DNA of 64,000 nt, taken from contig OW204005.1 in assembly GCA_934047225.1 (NCBI GenBank), positions 16,438,396 to 16,502,395 on the forward strand, written 5' to 3'. Shown here in pieces: positions 10,762 through 21,639 of the stretch. Both the position numbers and the translations under genes were made by a program. Position 1 is the first letter of the stretch, and each line of letters starts with the position of its first letter. This stretch comes from Ypsolopha sequella. Lineage: Eukaryota > Arthropoda > Insecta > Lepidoptera > Ypsolophidae. The notes under the pieces were generated by a model that did not search any database, was not told the origin of the DNA, and saw nothing but the letters and a program-made list of their open reading frames with translations.

Positions 10762-11228
10762 GGCGATTACCATTGCCAAATTAGCAGCTCGATATTTGTC
10801 ACTACAAATATCAACGGAAACGATATTGAAATAACGTTCATATCAGCGCGCAATGCATAGTGGCTGTTACGACGCTCGCTGCGTCCTTGATAGGGCGAAA
10901 TAGGAGAAAATGATACTTTTCACGTAGACGTGATTACTCGATTGAATAATCTTATGTTATGTTTATAGCTATAAAGTTTATCTATTTATCAAAGCATAGA
11001 TGAATTCAATCGGCCAAGCCACTCAGAAGCAGTAGGGAATTTGAGGTCAAAAAACACCATCCAGTAAAAAAAAAAATTCATGCAGAAGTTTTGGTGGTAT
11101 GAAAAAGATAAATGTTGCATATGTTGTCTAAGAGTTAATTATTCATAATACATTTTTTCATTATTTTTGGTTTGGCCATAAACGAGGAGTAGGCTTTAGA
11201 AAGTACCCATTTGGCAATAGTAAGGCCC
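10762..11228 (+). mobile_element. TTAA-flanked MITE family A, copy 2, inside a LINE ORF
   Basis: TTAA at 10758-10761 and 11229-11232. The sequence is close to copy 1 along its whole length. The empty site can be inferred as ...GACCAGCTTAAGGCCCG... (minus strand), giving direct support for a TTAA duplication. Confidence 0.9.
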
Positions 11229-11232
11229 TTAA

Positions 11233-11440
11233 GCTGGTCTCGTTTTGTGTCGAGCTCAGCGCATCTAATCGACTCGAAAGCATACACCTTAGTGTTCACA
11301 GCCTGCCTCCAATGCGGTCTGTCTGCTGCCAGTGTTTCCCATTGTGCTGGGTCTATTGCACATTTCTTCATGTGACGGTTAAAAATGCTATAAACACATG
11401 TAATAACAGTGCAATGAGTCTTCTTCATTTCTCAAAAAAC
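11233..11440 (-). pseudogene. LINE ORF2 C-terminal segment (proximal part)
   Basis: The minus frame reads MKKCAIDPAQWETLAADRPH, then WRQAVNTKVYAFESIRCAEL and DTKRDQL, and continues across the MITE into 10757-10624. The pattern 'IDP..WE.LAADR..WR..V...V..FE..R' is what I recall of the region before the zinc finger in RTE/CR1-like LINEs. Upstream residues are lost or unrecognisable. Confidence 0.6.
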
Positions 11441-11449
11441 TCCAACGTT

Positions 11450-11705
11450 ACGCAGAAGAACTTCCGCGAACGCGACGCGTGTACAAATCCCGCCCTAAAG
11501 CCGAGTTACATCTAGTTCCAGTGAGACGCGTGTTACGTCTCACATTACAGGTGAAGTAGTTAAAAACAAACAATATTGTATTGTGTCACGTAAACTGAGG
11601 AATGTTCTACGAGACGCGTAGCCACAGTTTATGTGGCGTAGCGGAGGCCACTGCGAGGTCTGTCTGTGGGACTGACTGCTGCTTCATTTGAAGATTTTAG
11701 ATACT
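11450..11705. other. Unassigned
   Basis: Contains an inverted-looking ...GAGACGCG...CGTCTC... region near 11520-11540 and 11609. No gene recognised. Confidence 0.35.
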
Positions 11706-11713
11706 TATATTAA

Positions 11714-12200
11714 GAGGATGGCATACTCTAGCAACTTTTTTTATTACCCGTCCAGCACAATAAATCTAATGGCAAAGACCTTATTTGCTTTTCATAGAGG
11801 CGATTATATGTTGACTCTTAGGCCTCTTGTCCTTGGACGGGTAATACTAGTGATCACGCAGCGAAACAACAAATTGTTGTGTTTTTAGCAAAATTTGTAG
11901 GGCAAAAAATATTGGATTTAGGTATATCATATTTCTATTGCCTATTTTATATAAAAAAAAAAGTTGATCTCTTAACCGCGTCTTTGAAACGAACGTTTGA
12001 AAACCAAAAAAAAGAGGGTGGAAAACATTTTTTTTTTTATATAAAAGTATAAATCTTAAAGCATTGTTTATAGGTGGAATCCCTGGATAAAAGATCGATA
12101 AATCAAATATATTTTTTTTCAATATGAGGAGAGACCTAGTTTCTTCCAATGAACCCTTGAAAACCTGGTGTTGTTGATGTTCTAGCGTCAAGTGTCTAAG
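11714..12200 (-). mobile_element. TTAA MITE family G, copy 1 (reverse)
   Basis: Starts after TTAA (11710-11713) with GAGGATGGCATACTCTAGC and ATTACCCGTCCAGCACAATA, the reverse of the right end of copies at 17873-18376 and 58312-58813. The interior shares CTCTTAACCGCGTCTTTGAA. The far end is diverged, so its limit is approximate. Confidence 0.75.
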
Positions 12201-12650
12201 CTAAGGTGAGACTTGAAATCACTTGAGGTGGACGAAACGGAACGCGTTTCCAAACGCAAAACTTATTATTGTTTTTCTTATTTTTGCATAAAAAGTATTA
12301 TATACTTATAGATCTGATTTATATTTAATATCAATTGGGCTTTTCTAGCAAATTTGTGATATTTTATATATTTACTTTGTTAATGATTCTGCACAACAAC
12401 TTTAAAGCGTGTATAATAGTGTTTGTGCAGAATCATATACAACGTAATGCATTTAAGAACACAACATTGCTAAAAAAGCCTAATTATTTTATGTGATTTA
12501 TATATATAATCTATCCCGCTGCAAAAGTTCTATTGAGATTCGTCAGACAAACAAACTTTCTAACATGATTGGGAATAGGGATTGCCTTATAAAAGAAACG
12601 GCCGGCAAAAGATACTCATTAAAAATATACTCGATAAGGATATAAAATAA
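12201..12650. other. AT-rich, nothing recognised
   Basis: Contains two imperfect inverted words, TGATTCTGCACAACAA near 12382 and TTTGTGCAGAATCATA near 12421, perhaps a small hairpin element. No gene. Confidence 0.35.
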
Positions 12651-12654
12651 ATAA

Positions 12655-13697
12655 GTATATCGTCACGACATGAATCCCCGAGGGAGTGTCAGAGGTGTTC
12701 CGAGTCTGAACTGTGACATGCAAAACAGAGTCCACAGTTCACCGACGATTATTACGTCCCAACGTGATGGGTGGTCAGCCCTGTTGCCGTCCTTCGGGCA
12801 CAAATACACGCTTTTTAGGGCATGCAGGTTTCCTTACGATGTTTTCCTTCACCGTTCAGCAAATGGTAAGGAAGAACAAACACTATAAATTCCGAAAAAC
12901 TCATCGGTCGGGGATCGAACCTGGATCTAAAGATTGAAAGGCCAGCGTTCTACCCCTGAGCATAGATAAAGAAGGATAGATTGCTCACTCCATACATTAG
13001 AACAAAGCCCGCGTAAAACTTATTATTTTCGCCGGTACCTAGTAGTTCGACTTATTATTTTTGATGTCGCTACTATACTAGATAAATTGTGACATACCTA
13101 GTGCCATCTATCGAACTGTTGATGAAACGAAATTCGATGTGTGTGTTGTGTAGCAACTATACTGCACCCACAAAAACGAAAATTTGCTAGAATACGACAA
13201 TACGCGACACATGGCATACGATAAATCTGAGGATAAATCGCTCAACCGTGCATGACAGTTGAGTCAAAGAGTAAAGTTATATACCGGTATGAATGAGTAG
13301 TGTGTGTTAGGTAAATAAAGCGTATATTAATGCACATATTTTGTTTAATTGATCGTTGTGCGCCATCTACCGGAATCCAGAATAACCATCTGCACGCTTA
13401 GTGAGATTGCCAGCTTACCACCGAAAGTTTAATGAAAAAAATGTTAAAAACACCTGATTAAGAATTCACTATTTTCTGATGCGATGTTATGAAAATTTTG
13501 TGTTTTTATTCATAAAATAAATAAATATGATGAACCAGAACAGTAAAATGCTATATTTCGTCGATTTCAGACAAATTTTATTTCCAGCGAGACAAGTAAC
13601 GCCATCTAGCAACCTTTTTTTTTGTATTGCGAACAGTACAAGGAGATAGCAATCTATATCCTTCCTTTATTTATCTATGCCCTGAGCTACCGCCGCT
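12655..13697 (-). mobile_element. SINE (minus strand) split by a 719-bp element
   Basis: The SINE body (ATCGTCACGACATGAATCCC to GGCCAGCGTTCTACCCCTGAG) runs to 12960 and its last bases, CTGAGCTACCGCCGC, resume at 13682-13696. The inserted element is 12961-13679. The 7-mer CCCTGAG occurs on both sides (12954-12960, 13680-13686). Confidence 0.85.
12961..13679. mobile_element. CATAGATAA-ended element with 7-bp target duplication
   Basis: TIRs are CATAGATAAAGAAGGATAG and, reversed, CATAGATAAATAAAGGAAGG; the right one carries a short extra AAAT-like insertion. The target duplication CCCTGAG is 7 bp and lies within a known SINE, so the boundary is secure. No ORF. A 7-bp duplication is uncommon; P-like or Dada-like elements are possible, not shown. 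Confidence 0.85.
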
Positions 13698-14290
13698 TTA
13701 TTAAATTACCTAGAAATTGGATAGGTAGTAAAACAATATAACCACAGCCAGCTTATGAGATGAAACCTGATATGTTTACATTATAAATATTATAAATCCA
13801 TGTTTATCCAGTTAAGCCTTATTCAACAAATTTGGATTACTTGACGGTTATCGGTTTTGGATCAACGCAGATTTAGGGCTTTACAGTCGCTCGAAAAATC
13901 CCAACTATACAGTGTGGAAATTAAAAGCGGTCGGTAGATTGAAAACTACGTTAATATTTTAGATTTGACTCAAAGAAAACATCAGTTTATTTTTATGAAT
14001 AAGTAAAACGGTATTCAAAGAATTTTCCATCCTGTATACCAAGTCCAATTCATTTATGTCAATTTATTTATGTCAGGCTCTAGGCCAATATAATATTAAC
14101 AAATTACAAATTATGAAATAGTTATAATAAAGATTAAAATTAAAATTAAGATGGTAAGTAAATGTTAGTAAGTCATCAATTTTACAGCAATAATAATTTC
14201 ATTTAACTTTGATTGATTTCATTTTACAATTTTCACACATTAATATTTCAGTCCAATGTCGATCTATTACATTAAATACATTATTATATA
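13698..14290. other. AT-rich, nothing recognised
   Basis: Includes a small tandem TTTATGTCAATTTATTTATG around 14051-14072. No gene. Confidence 0.4.
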
Positions 14291-14344
14291 AAACTTATTT
14301 TATTATGTCGGCATATGTCGTCGGCAGAATCGGCAGATCCTAGA

Positions 14345-14452
14345 ATTGGGCATATTGGGCTCCGCTCCGCTTTGCTCGGCTCCCAAAATTTATTTACATA
14401 TAAACCTAACACGCTCCTCCTCGCTCCACTTCGCTCCGCTCGTCGTCGCACC
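14345..14452 (+). repeat. GC-rich dispersed repeat (GCTCCGCTCCGCTTTGCTCGG)
   Basis: GGGCTCCGCTCCGCTTTGC, then TTACATATAAACCTAACACG and CTCCACTTCGCTCCGCTCG recur in reverse at 59965-60053. A dispersed repeat of unknown class. Confidence 0.6.
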
Positions 14453-14564
14453 TATTTTTTAATTTTTGTGGTCGATCTGCGCACGACACGTGAAGATTTA
14501 TGTCGTAACAATAAGTTTTTTATGTTATTAAAATACAAAGCTGTTTTTAATACTAAATACTTTT

Positions 14565-14646
14565 TTACATACATACCTACATATACTCACGCCTGTCTCC
14601 CAGAGGCGGAAGAAGAGACTACAGATATCCATCTGCTACGATCCTG
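14565..14646 (-). mobile_element. LINE 3'-end fragment (RTE-like), minus strand
   Basis: The reverse complement reads GGATCGTAGCAGATGG, then CTGTAGTCTC and CTCTGGGAGACAGGCGTGAG with (TATG)-like tail, matching the LINE end at 20226-20445. Confidence 0.65.
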
Positions 14647-14658
14647 ATACATTTTTAA

Positions 14659-15060
14659 AGCGATATACGAAAAAAATACGGGTATTTCTTTTCTGTGTAT
14701 TTCATGAAATACACGGAAAATTTTAATAAATTTCTGGTATGTGCATTTTGACTATATAATATAGGGTTTTGAAATTGGAAAACATGTTTGGATAGAAATA
14801 ATTGTTGAAGTGAGGTCTTCAAACACACTTTTTCTCCTCGTTTGACGAATAGGAACAATATACAGAACTCAAACATATTTTATTAGGTGTGTTTCAACAA
14901 CATCTAGAGATTTGATATTTGAAATTTTGCTAGCTATTTTAGTTTTTTTAGTAAAAATATAAAACCAACTTTTTTCCCTTTTGCCCTGAATCCGCCCCTC
15001 TCGCACTGCGCGATTTTTCGCTTGGAGTGACAGTGTCAAAAATAAAATTCGCATAGCCTC
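14659..15060 (+). mobile_element. TTAA-flanked MITE family B, copy 1
   Basis: TTAA at 14655-14658 and 15061-15064. Ends AGCGATATACG... and ...ATAGCCTC. Other copies: 29688-30101, 47992-48406 (reverse) and 63803-64000 (cut by window end). The interior contains CTCTCGCACTGCGCGATTTT near the right end. The minus-strand frames inside are not conserved between copies. Confidence 0.85.
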
Positions 15061-15064
15061 TTAA

Positions 15065-15892
15065 TGACAGTAAATTGAGACATTGACCCCTGATTAGTAA
15101 CGTACGTACCCAATTAGCATCTCAAATACGGCAATGAGGTAAATTATTTCCGCCCCACGCTCGGCAAAGTCGATTATTTCCATCAAAATCTCTAAATAAG
15201 CGGGGCTTTTATCTTGATTAGTGCGACAAGCCGGGAAACTTCGTGCCGAGATTTTTATTTATCAATTTTGGCAAATGTTTTAAAATTATTTTTTATTAAT
15301 TACTAGCCTTTCAACTGCGTCTGCGCCCGCGTTTTATCAGTATTTGCCCCGTTTTCGTCTTGGCGGTTATTTTATCAACACCCCTTATAGGGTTACTGCT
15401 ATGATATGTTATTTATTCTTTAATGTACACAGAAAAACAGTTAAGACATATAATCAATTAGAAGGTATGAACACAGGTAAGCTTATCTCCAAAAAGAGGT
15501 TTCTTCCAGCAAACCTAAGCGGGAAAGGGACCTTTTATTAAAATAAGTAATCAACATACGTTTACTAGAAAAAACGTCCTATAAAGAAAACCGCATCCAA
15601 ATCCGTAGAGTAGTTCTACAATTATACATACATAGAGACAGGCAAAAATTGTAGACAGCCAATCTCATTTAAAATTTTGCAAAAATATTCAATGTACAGA
15701 CACACAAGACTTTTTTACTGCTTTATTATTAGTGTAGATGGGCTTACTCTTAGCCACCGCGTTTTGAGACTGTCAAGTTGTTTGCCGCGGCCTGTAACAA
15801 GGTCGTTCTAATCTTCAGACACAATGAAATGAGATTTAGTAATTAAAATTTATCAAGGGCAGTCTCGTTTCTAACTTGTGTAGTTTGTGAGA
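15065..15892. other. Unassigned
   Basis: Contains several LINE-like and MITE-like scraps but nothing I can name. A 65-residue frame at 15344-15541 has no recognisable features. Confidence 0.4.
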
Positions 15893-15900
15893 GCTAAAGT

Positions 15901-16171
15901 TAGGGTTGCCAGATGGAAAACCAAAATATACGGGCAAAATTTCAAAAAGTCGGGATTTTGGGGTTATTATCGGGACAAATAAATGTACGACTCAAAAAAA
16001 AAATTTATCATCATCATTATTAAAATTAAAGTAATTACAAGAAAATACTTTTTTGCCTGCCGATCGTTGTTATTTGTTATTTGTCGGGACAATTTGTATT
16101 TTGTCGGGACTCTGGACATCACATGAAATGTCGGGACAATCCAGACGAATCCCGACCATCTGGCAACCCTA
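15901..16171. mobile_element. hAT-type MITE with perfect 8-bp target duplication
   Basis: Ends TAGGGTTGCCAGATGG and CCATCTGGCAACCCTA, a perfect 16-bp inverted repeat. GCTAAAGT flanks both sides (15893-15900 and 16172-16179). Repeated TCGGGA words occur inside, a plausible transposase-binding array. Confidence 0.92.
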
Positions 16172-16179
16172 GCTAAAGT

Positions 16180-16610
16180 ACACGCGCCCACAGGCTACGG
16201 TAAACCTTGTCGTACGATTATCACCTTTATGCGAACGTGGTAAAATAAAAAGTGGTCAAAGTCAAAGTTTAGCCCACGGAGCAATTATTGCGAAGAGGAG
16301 TTGGTGTATGAATGGAGGCATGTTACGATCGATGGTGGCATAACATGCGTTACCCACTCTACTCTCCCAGCTACTATCTTTCGTACTAATTTGTAACTGT
16401 TTACATTACGCTAGTAATATTTGTATACTTGGTACTCTACCAGTTACTCTACCCGTGTAAACTAGGCAACTTGCCTAAAGTTACAAATATTCCGGTAAAC
16501 GGACATTGGTTGAGAGAACCACATCTCAGCTGTACTAACAGTAACAGCAGGTTTTCAAGGTAGCTGCAGCCTGTTTTATAGGGTTTAGTAGTAAACATTG
16601 CCACTAAACA
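16180..16610. other. Unassigned
   Basis: Contains CTACCCGTGTAAACTAGGC (16459-16470 region), which recurs near 22596. No gene recognised. Confidence 0.35.
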
Positions 16611-16616
16611 AAACGA

Positions 16617-17540
16617 AAAAAACCGACCAAGTGCGAGTGAGACTCGCGTACCTAGGGTTCCGTTTTTTTTTTCGTGAATTTCTCAACCGCTTTATTTTTC
16701 CTGTAATCTTTACGTAAACACATATTACCATGATATTTTTCATATTTTTTCAGTTCACCAGTTTTGGAGATTAGGGGGGACTTACTTTTTTTATGTTTTT
16801 TCAAGGATTTCTCGAAATAGATGCAATTAAATATAGCGAAACCATATATTTTTACAATCAGCTTTTTAATACCTACAACTTGATGCCCACATTGTATTTT
16901 TATGAATTATTGTTTTAATTTATCTTTCTTCTATTTTTATATTTCTTAGTTTTGCTCAACTTTTTTTTAATCGCTATAGTTTTCCTGTAATTGGCCAGTT
17001 ATGATCTATAATCGACATTTTTTTCATATTTTTCGGTGTACCAGTTTCGGAGAAAAGCGAGGGGGGGCCATACATATTCATATATACACATTCTCGAAAC
17101 CAGTGCCAGTAAATATAGTAAAAGTATATATTTTTACAATCAACTTTTTAATCTCTACAATTTGATACCCATACTGTATTTTTAGGATAATATTTTCTTT
17201 TTTCACTTTTGCTTTAGAAATATTTTGAACAATTTCAAATTTCATATTTTTTTACACCGTGATATGTGGGCAAAATAATGCTATTTTTGTGCCAAATTTC
17301 ATGTCTTTATCTTTAACGGCGCTCGAGTTGTGAGGCTTTGACATACGGACGGACGGACGGACGGACAACGGAGTCTCACCATATAGGTTCCTTTTGTCCC
17401 TTTTAGGTACAAAGGAGACCGCATAAAGTAAGACACATTGGACTTTGTACCTTTCTTATATTCTTCTCTGTGGGGGCTAATGTCGTACTGCAAATGTATA
17501 GCTTGATGTGGTCTCCACTGTACTACGGAATCCTAAAAAC
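16617..17540 (+). repeat. Lepidopteran AACCGACCAAGTGCGAG...GGAATCCTAAAAA repeat
   Basis: Begins AAAACCGACCAAGTGCGAG with GGGTTCCG just inside, and ends (GACG)n, CAACGGAGTCTCACCATATA, then TACGGAATCCTAAAAAC. Its interior is collinear with 55246-55955. Such units are very common in moth genomes, as I recall. The class (SINE-like or Helitron-like) is not settled by the sequence. It is interrupted by a 111-bp TA-type MITE at 17410-17520. Confidence 0.75.
17410..17520. mobile_element. 111-bp TA-type MITE nested in the repeat
   Basis: Inverted ends CAAAGGAGACCGCATAAAG and (reversed) CAGTGGAGACCACATCAAG, flanked by TA at 17408-17409 and 17521-17522. Removing it restores TTAGGTACTACGGAATCC, the expected host repeat. 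Confidence 0.85.
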
Positions 17541-17790
17541 ATTAACTAGTAAATGACTTCCAGAGAAGCCAAACAAAGTCTGGAGTGACAACGCAACTGG
17601 TCTGTCCAAGGATCCATATCATTGGAGTGGACTGGCCGTGGGAACCGGCTGATATAAAGATACTTTCCAATCCATTTTCAACCTTCTCCATGTAACTACA
17701 AGACTGAAAATTGGAAAGCAAAAGCTGCATGGTATAGCTTTAGCCGGTTACGCTCGAATGAAATTGCAAGATGTAGAGTAAGATATTTTC
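17541..17790. other. Unrecognised segment with a 62-residue minus frame
   Basis: The frame at 17542-17730 (minus) has ordinary composition (MQLLLSNFQSCSYMEKVENG...). I recognise no family and see no second copy. It may be a captured or chance frame. Confidence 0.3.
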
Positions 17791-17792
17791 AA

Positions 17793-18456
17793 TTAACTTT
17801 AAAATTAAGCGCTACATAGATTGTATAGTTATCATATGCAGTATTATTTTGAAGTACATAAGCTCTAAAACCGAAGACTGTACCTGAGCCTAGAGCATGA
17901 CCAACTCCAGGCTATCTAGCATTCGTTTGTAGAAATTCGGACTCTCCTTGTATTGAAAAAAATATATTTAGTTTATTAATCTTTTCTCTAGGGATCTTAC
18001 GTATAAACAATGTACTAAGATTTATACTTTTGTCAAAAAAAAATGTTTTGCACTCTCTTTTTTTTGGTATTCAAACGTTCGCTTCAAGAACGCGGTTAAG
18101 AGATCAACTTGAATTTTTTTTTCATAAAATAGGTAATAGAAATATGAAGGTATATCACCTAAATTCAATATTTTTTTCCCTACAAAATATTTCAGTATTA
18201 GCTAAAAACACACCAATTTGTTGTTTCGCTGCGTGATCACTAGTATTACGCGTCCAAGAAAAAGAGGCCAAAGAGCCAACATATAATCGCCTCTATGAAA
18301 AGCAAATTAAGTCTTTGCCATTAGACTTAATGTACTGGACGGGTAATAAAAAAAGTTGCTAGAGTATGCCATCTTCTTAACTTTAAAATGAAGCGCTACA
18401 TAGATTGTATAGTTATCATATGCAGTATTATTTTGAAGTATATAAGCTGTAAAGCC
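17793..18456. repeat. 80-bp direct repeat flanking MITE G copy 2
   Basis: TTAACTTTAAAATTAAGCGC... at 17793-17872 recurs with a few substitutions at 18377-18456. MITE G lies exactly between. The repeat is far longer than the 4-bp TTAA target. Confidence 0.8.
17873..18376 (+). mobile_element. TTAA MITE family G, copy 2
   Basis: Starts near TGTACCTGAGCCTAGAGC and ends GTATGCCATCTTC before TTAA (18377-18380). It closely resembles 58312-58813. The inner frame at 18030-18236 recurs there, but only because the copies are similar. Confidence 0.85.
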
Positions 18457-18689
18457 GTTTAAGCGAGGCGAATAATTCCTTCATGTTTATAATGAGAAGC
18501 TTACTCCAATGATCAAAGAGTATGTTTTGAAAGCGGAGTTCAATTAAACGAAGTTTAATAGCCATTTTGGGATGAGTCTAAAAGGGAAAAGTAAATTAGG
18601 GGCTATAACAAAAGGTCACGACATCAAGAAGGAGGGCAAACACAAATACATAAATATGTTGTATTCAAACAAAACAAAAACAGCGATGG

Positions 18690-18895
18690 CTTTGTCGTGA
18701 GGATGATACATCAAATGGTTCGGGTTCGAAGCGAAGGGGTTCGATTCCCCTTTGCAAGTACCCGTAAGTGACAATGTAAGTTTGTCAGAATACATATATT
18801 AATCATTTGCTGCATGATAATAAAAAACACTGTAATAAAACCTGCATATCCTAAAAAGCGTGTACCAGAGGTACCTACGATGATAATACGGTTTC
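18690..18895. other. Unassigned segment with box-B-like motif
   Basis: GGGGTTCGATTCCCC (18737-18751) looks like a tRNA T-arm, but no box A or cloverleaf can be built upstream. No gene called. Confidence 0.3.
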
Positions 18896-19261
18896 CCTAT
18901 CATAGCCTCGAATCCTATCACAGCTATTACCCCTATATAACACCCTATACCCCTATCATAGCCTATCTAGACCCCAACCACAACCACATCCTACCTCCTT
19001 CCTATCACAGCCTCTACTTCTTTCACAGCCATTACCCCTATATAACACCCTATACCCCTATCATAGCCTATCTAGACCCCAACCACAACCACATCCTACC
19101 TCCTCCCTATCACAGCCTCTACTTCTTTCACAGCCATTACCCCTATATAACACCCTATACCCCTATCATAGCCTATCTAGACTCCAACCACAACCAAATC
19201 CTATCTCCTCCCTATCACAGCCACTACCCCTATATAACACCCTACACCCCACCCCGAAGGT
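18896..19261 (+). repeat. 105-bp minisatellite, about 3.4 units, open in one frame
   Basis: ATTACCCCTATATAACACCC recurs at 18926, 19031 and 19136, spacing 105 bp (35 codons), then a shortened unit at 19223. Because the period is a multiple of three, an open frame (18814-19275) runs through it, encoding repeats such as HYPYITPYTPIIAYLD. I see no sign of a real gene: no signal peptide, no neighbours, and the frame ends in an unrelated LINE tail. Confidence 0.85.
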
Positions 19262-19380
19262 TCCAGAGTGTGTGAGTATGGGCAATTCTTCCAGGAATCT
19301 TCTTGACCGCCGGGAGTGGTAAAGTCCTGGAAAGGCTTATGTCCAGCAGTGGACGAACTAGGCTGATGGATGGATGGATT
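19262..19380 (+). mobile_element. LINE/SINE 3' tail (GTCCAGCAGTGGACGAACTAGG)
   Basis: GAGTATGGGCAATTCTTCC to CTTATGTCCAGCAGTGGACG, then (GATG)n. The same tail occurs at 26660-26965 (longer) and in reverse at 49788-49890. The parent element is not identified. Confidence 0.75.
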
Positions 19381-19652
19381 ATAACGATGCGAGATAAAAT
19401 AAATAACACAAAGCTTGAACATTTGTTCGGAAATCTAGATTTGTAGACTACCTACATACTAGTAAAGACAGACACTGTTTGTCTCAAGCAATCAGAGATC
19501 GTTAGAAAGTAAAATGATCGTGTCTAAATTAAATATAGCTTTTGTCTTCTAAATTATTATATTATTTTATTTGTATAATTTATCAACATTTTTTTTTTTA
19601 TTAATTAAACATTGTTTCCGGCCATAGTGTAATTAAGAAAATATTGTTTTAA

Positions 19653-20056
19653 GGGGCTGCACAATGCTAAAATTTAGTCCTGGTCTAACACTTTTGTTTT
19701 TTAACTGTCTATCCTGCTCTAATAAGATGCCGCGCACGCAAAACTTCAGTGATTTTGAAATCGCAGCTACATTAGGACATTATAATTTATTTAGTTATAA
19801 TTTCCAGTTAGTATATGCGTGTGTTGGGTTTGTTTCAATTTGTTTTTAAATATAGAAACTGAATCGCTTTTAACGTGAAATTCATGCTTTTTTAAAAGTA
19901 GCATTTTTAATAGAAGATTGAAAGTATTTTTATTTATAAGTAAATTAATAATTGTCGTGAGTCTAAAAACAAGCCATTTTTTTTTTCAAATTTTTACCAT
20001 CTACATTGACGGAACTGAATCCAATACAAAACTGATGTTTAGCATTGTGGAGCCCC
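19653..20056. mobile_element. TTAA-flanked MITE with true TIRs
   Basis: TTAA at 19649-19652 and 20057-20060. TIRs GGGGCTGCACAATGCTAAA and (reversed) GGGGCTCCACAATGCTAAA differ at one base. 404 bp, AT-rich. This is the clearest piggyBac-like structure in the window. Confidence 0.88.
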
Positions 20057-20225
20057 TTAATAAAAACTGCAATACTAACGTGTATTACATAAATTACATT
20101 GAATTACTCCGAAGCCTCGGCCCACACACGTTAAAATTTCACGTATCGCGCAATATTTTTACAAAGTGATTATTGAATGCCAGTGGATCGTGAAAATAAA
20201 ATGCAAATATTGCAACGTCTATCTT

Positions 20226-20445
20226 TTACCGATAGGAATGCCGGCTGGTTATATTCCCAACCCAATCCCCAATCTGAAGAAGGGCCATGTCAAAAGTACC
20301 CAGAATAGTAGAGCTTGTATGACTAGATTGATGGATGTTGTAGAGGTGAAAGAGGTATGTCTGGATCGTAGCAGATGGAAATCTGTAGTCTCTGCCTACC
20401 CCTCTGGGAGACCGGTGTGAGTACATGAATGTATGTATGTATGTA
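20226..20445 (+). pseudogene. LINE C-terminal remnant with (ATGT)n tail
   Basis: The plus frame includes TRLMDVVEVKEVCLDRSRWK and SVVSAYPSGRPV, the end of an RTE-like LINE ORF, followed by TGAATGTATGTATGTATG. Heavily 5'-truncated. Confidence 0.7.
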
Positions 20446-20681
20446 ATCACCTAGATTGTATAAAATGTCCATCAATAATGTCGATCTCCACAAAAAACTG
20501 GGAAATACTTAAATTGAATTATTTTGGTAAATGTCCGGAAAATCTACTGAAATAGACATTATTTTGCCACAAGAAACTATTTTAAGTGTAAATAATGACA
20601 ACCGCAACGAAATCGTTTTAGATTTAAGATCTAGGTGAAGACAATGACCATTTTTCAAGGTCAAGATGTGATTCATACTAC

Positions 20682-21501
20682 CATAGACTAAGTATTACTA
20701 CGTGTAGACTAGCAGTTCCCGGCGTTGCTAAATCCTCTAACGAACACGATGCTAAAAAAGACCAATTGGTGACACAGCGAAAATAATTCCCACTTCGACA
20801 ATAGATGGCGCTGAAATATTCACTGTTAGTGTTTCCAACTTAGCGCCATCTTATTACAGCCACATCTTTACTTGGTAACCATGAGAGTTTACTTGCAGCC
20901 AATTAAGGCCCTTACTATTGCCAAATGGGTACTTTCTAAAGCATACTCCTCGTTTACGGCCAAACCAAAAATAATGAAAAAATGTATTGTGAATAATCAG
21001 CTCTTAGACAACATATGCAACATTTTTCTATTGCATACCACCAAAACTTCTACATGAAAAAATGTATTCACTAAATGGTGTTTTTTGGCCTGAATTTCCT
21101 ACTGCTCCTAAGTGGCTTGGCCGATTGAATTAATTAATGCTTTGATAAATAGATACACTTGATAGCTATAAACATAACATAGGATTATTCAATCGAACAA
21201 TCACGTCTAAGTGAAAAGTATAATTTTCTCCTATTTCGCCCTTTCAAGGACGCAACGAGCGTCGTAATAGCCACTATCACTATGCATTGCGCGCTGATAT
21301 GAACGTTATTTCAATGTCGTTTCCGTTGATATTCGTACTGACAAATATCGAGCTGCTAATTTGGCGATTGTAATCGCCTTAAACAGATTATGCTCATTTG
21401 CAACACTTGGCGACACCTAGTGTCGTAAGGGTGCGTAAAAAATTTGCTACGCCTTGATGTATGGGAGTTGTCGCTCTATACGTAGTAATACTTAGTCTAT
21501 G
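20682..21501. mobile_element. CATAGACTAAG-ended element, 7-bp target duplication, with MITE A nested
   Basis: TIRs CATAGACTAAGTATTACTAC and (reversed) CATAGACTAAGTATTACTAC match for at least 20 bp. ATACTAC flanks both sides (20675-20681, 21502-21508). Without the nested MITE A the element is about 344 bp. It shares CATAGA ends and 7-bp duplication length with 12961-13679. Confidence 0.88.
20907..21378 (-). mobile_element. TTAA MITE family A, copy 3 (reverse), nested
   Basis: TTAA at 20903-20906 and 21379-21382. Reverse orientation relative to copies 1 and 2. Confidence 0.9.
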
Positions 21502-21639
21502 ATACTACCAAATAAACAGTTAAGACGAATTTCGCATCAAACATTTTCTTAAATCTCTCACGCACTGTCCAAAAACATATATACAGTTAAATGACTTGCC
21601 AAATGCAGTCTAGTATTAGATTAAAATACAGGCTGTTTT

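Noticed and set aside
18690..18760. Possible tRNA with perfect T-arm GGGGTTCGATTCCCC
   Set aside because: No acceptor, D or anticodon arms can be formed upstream.
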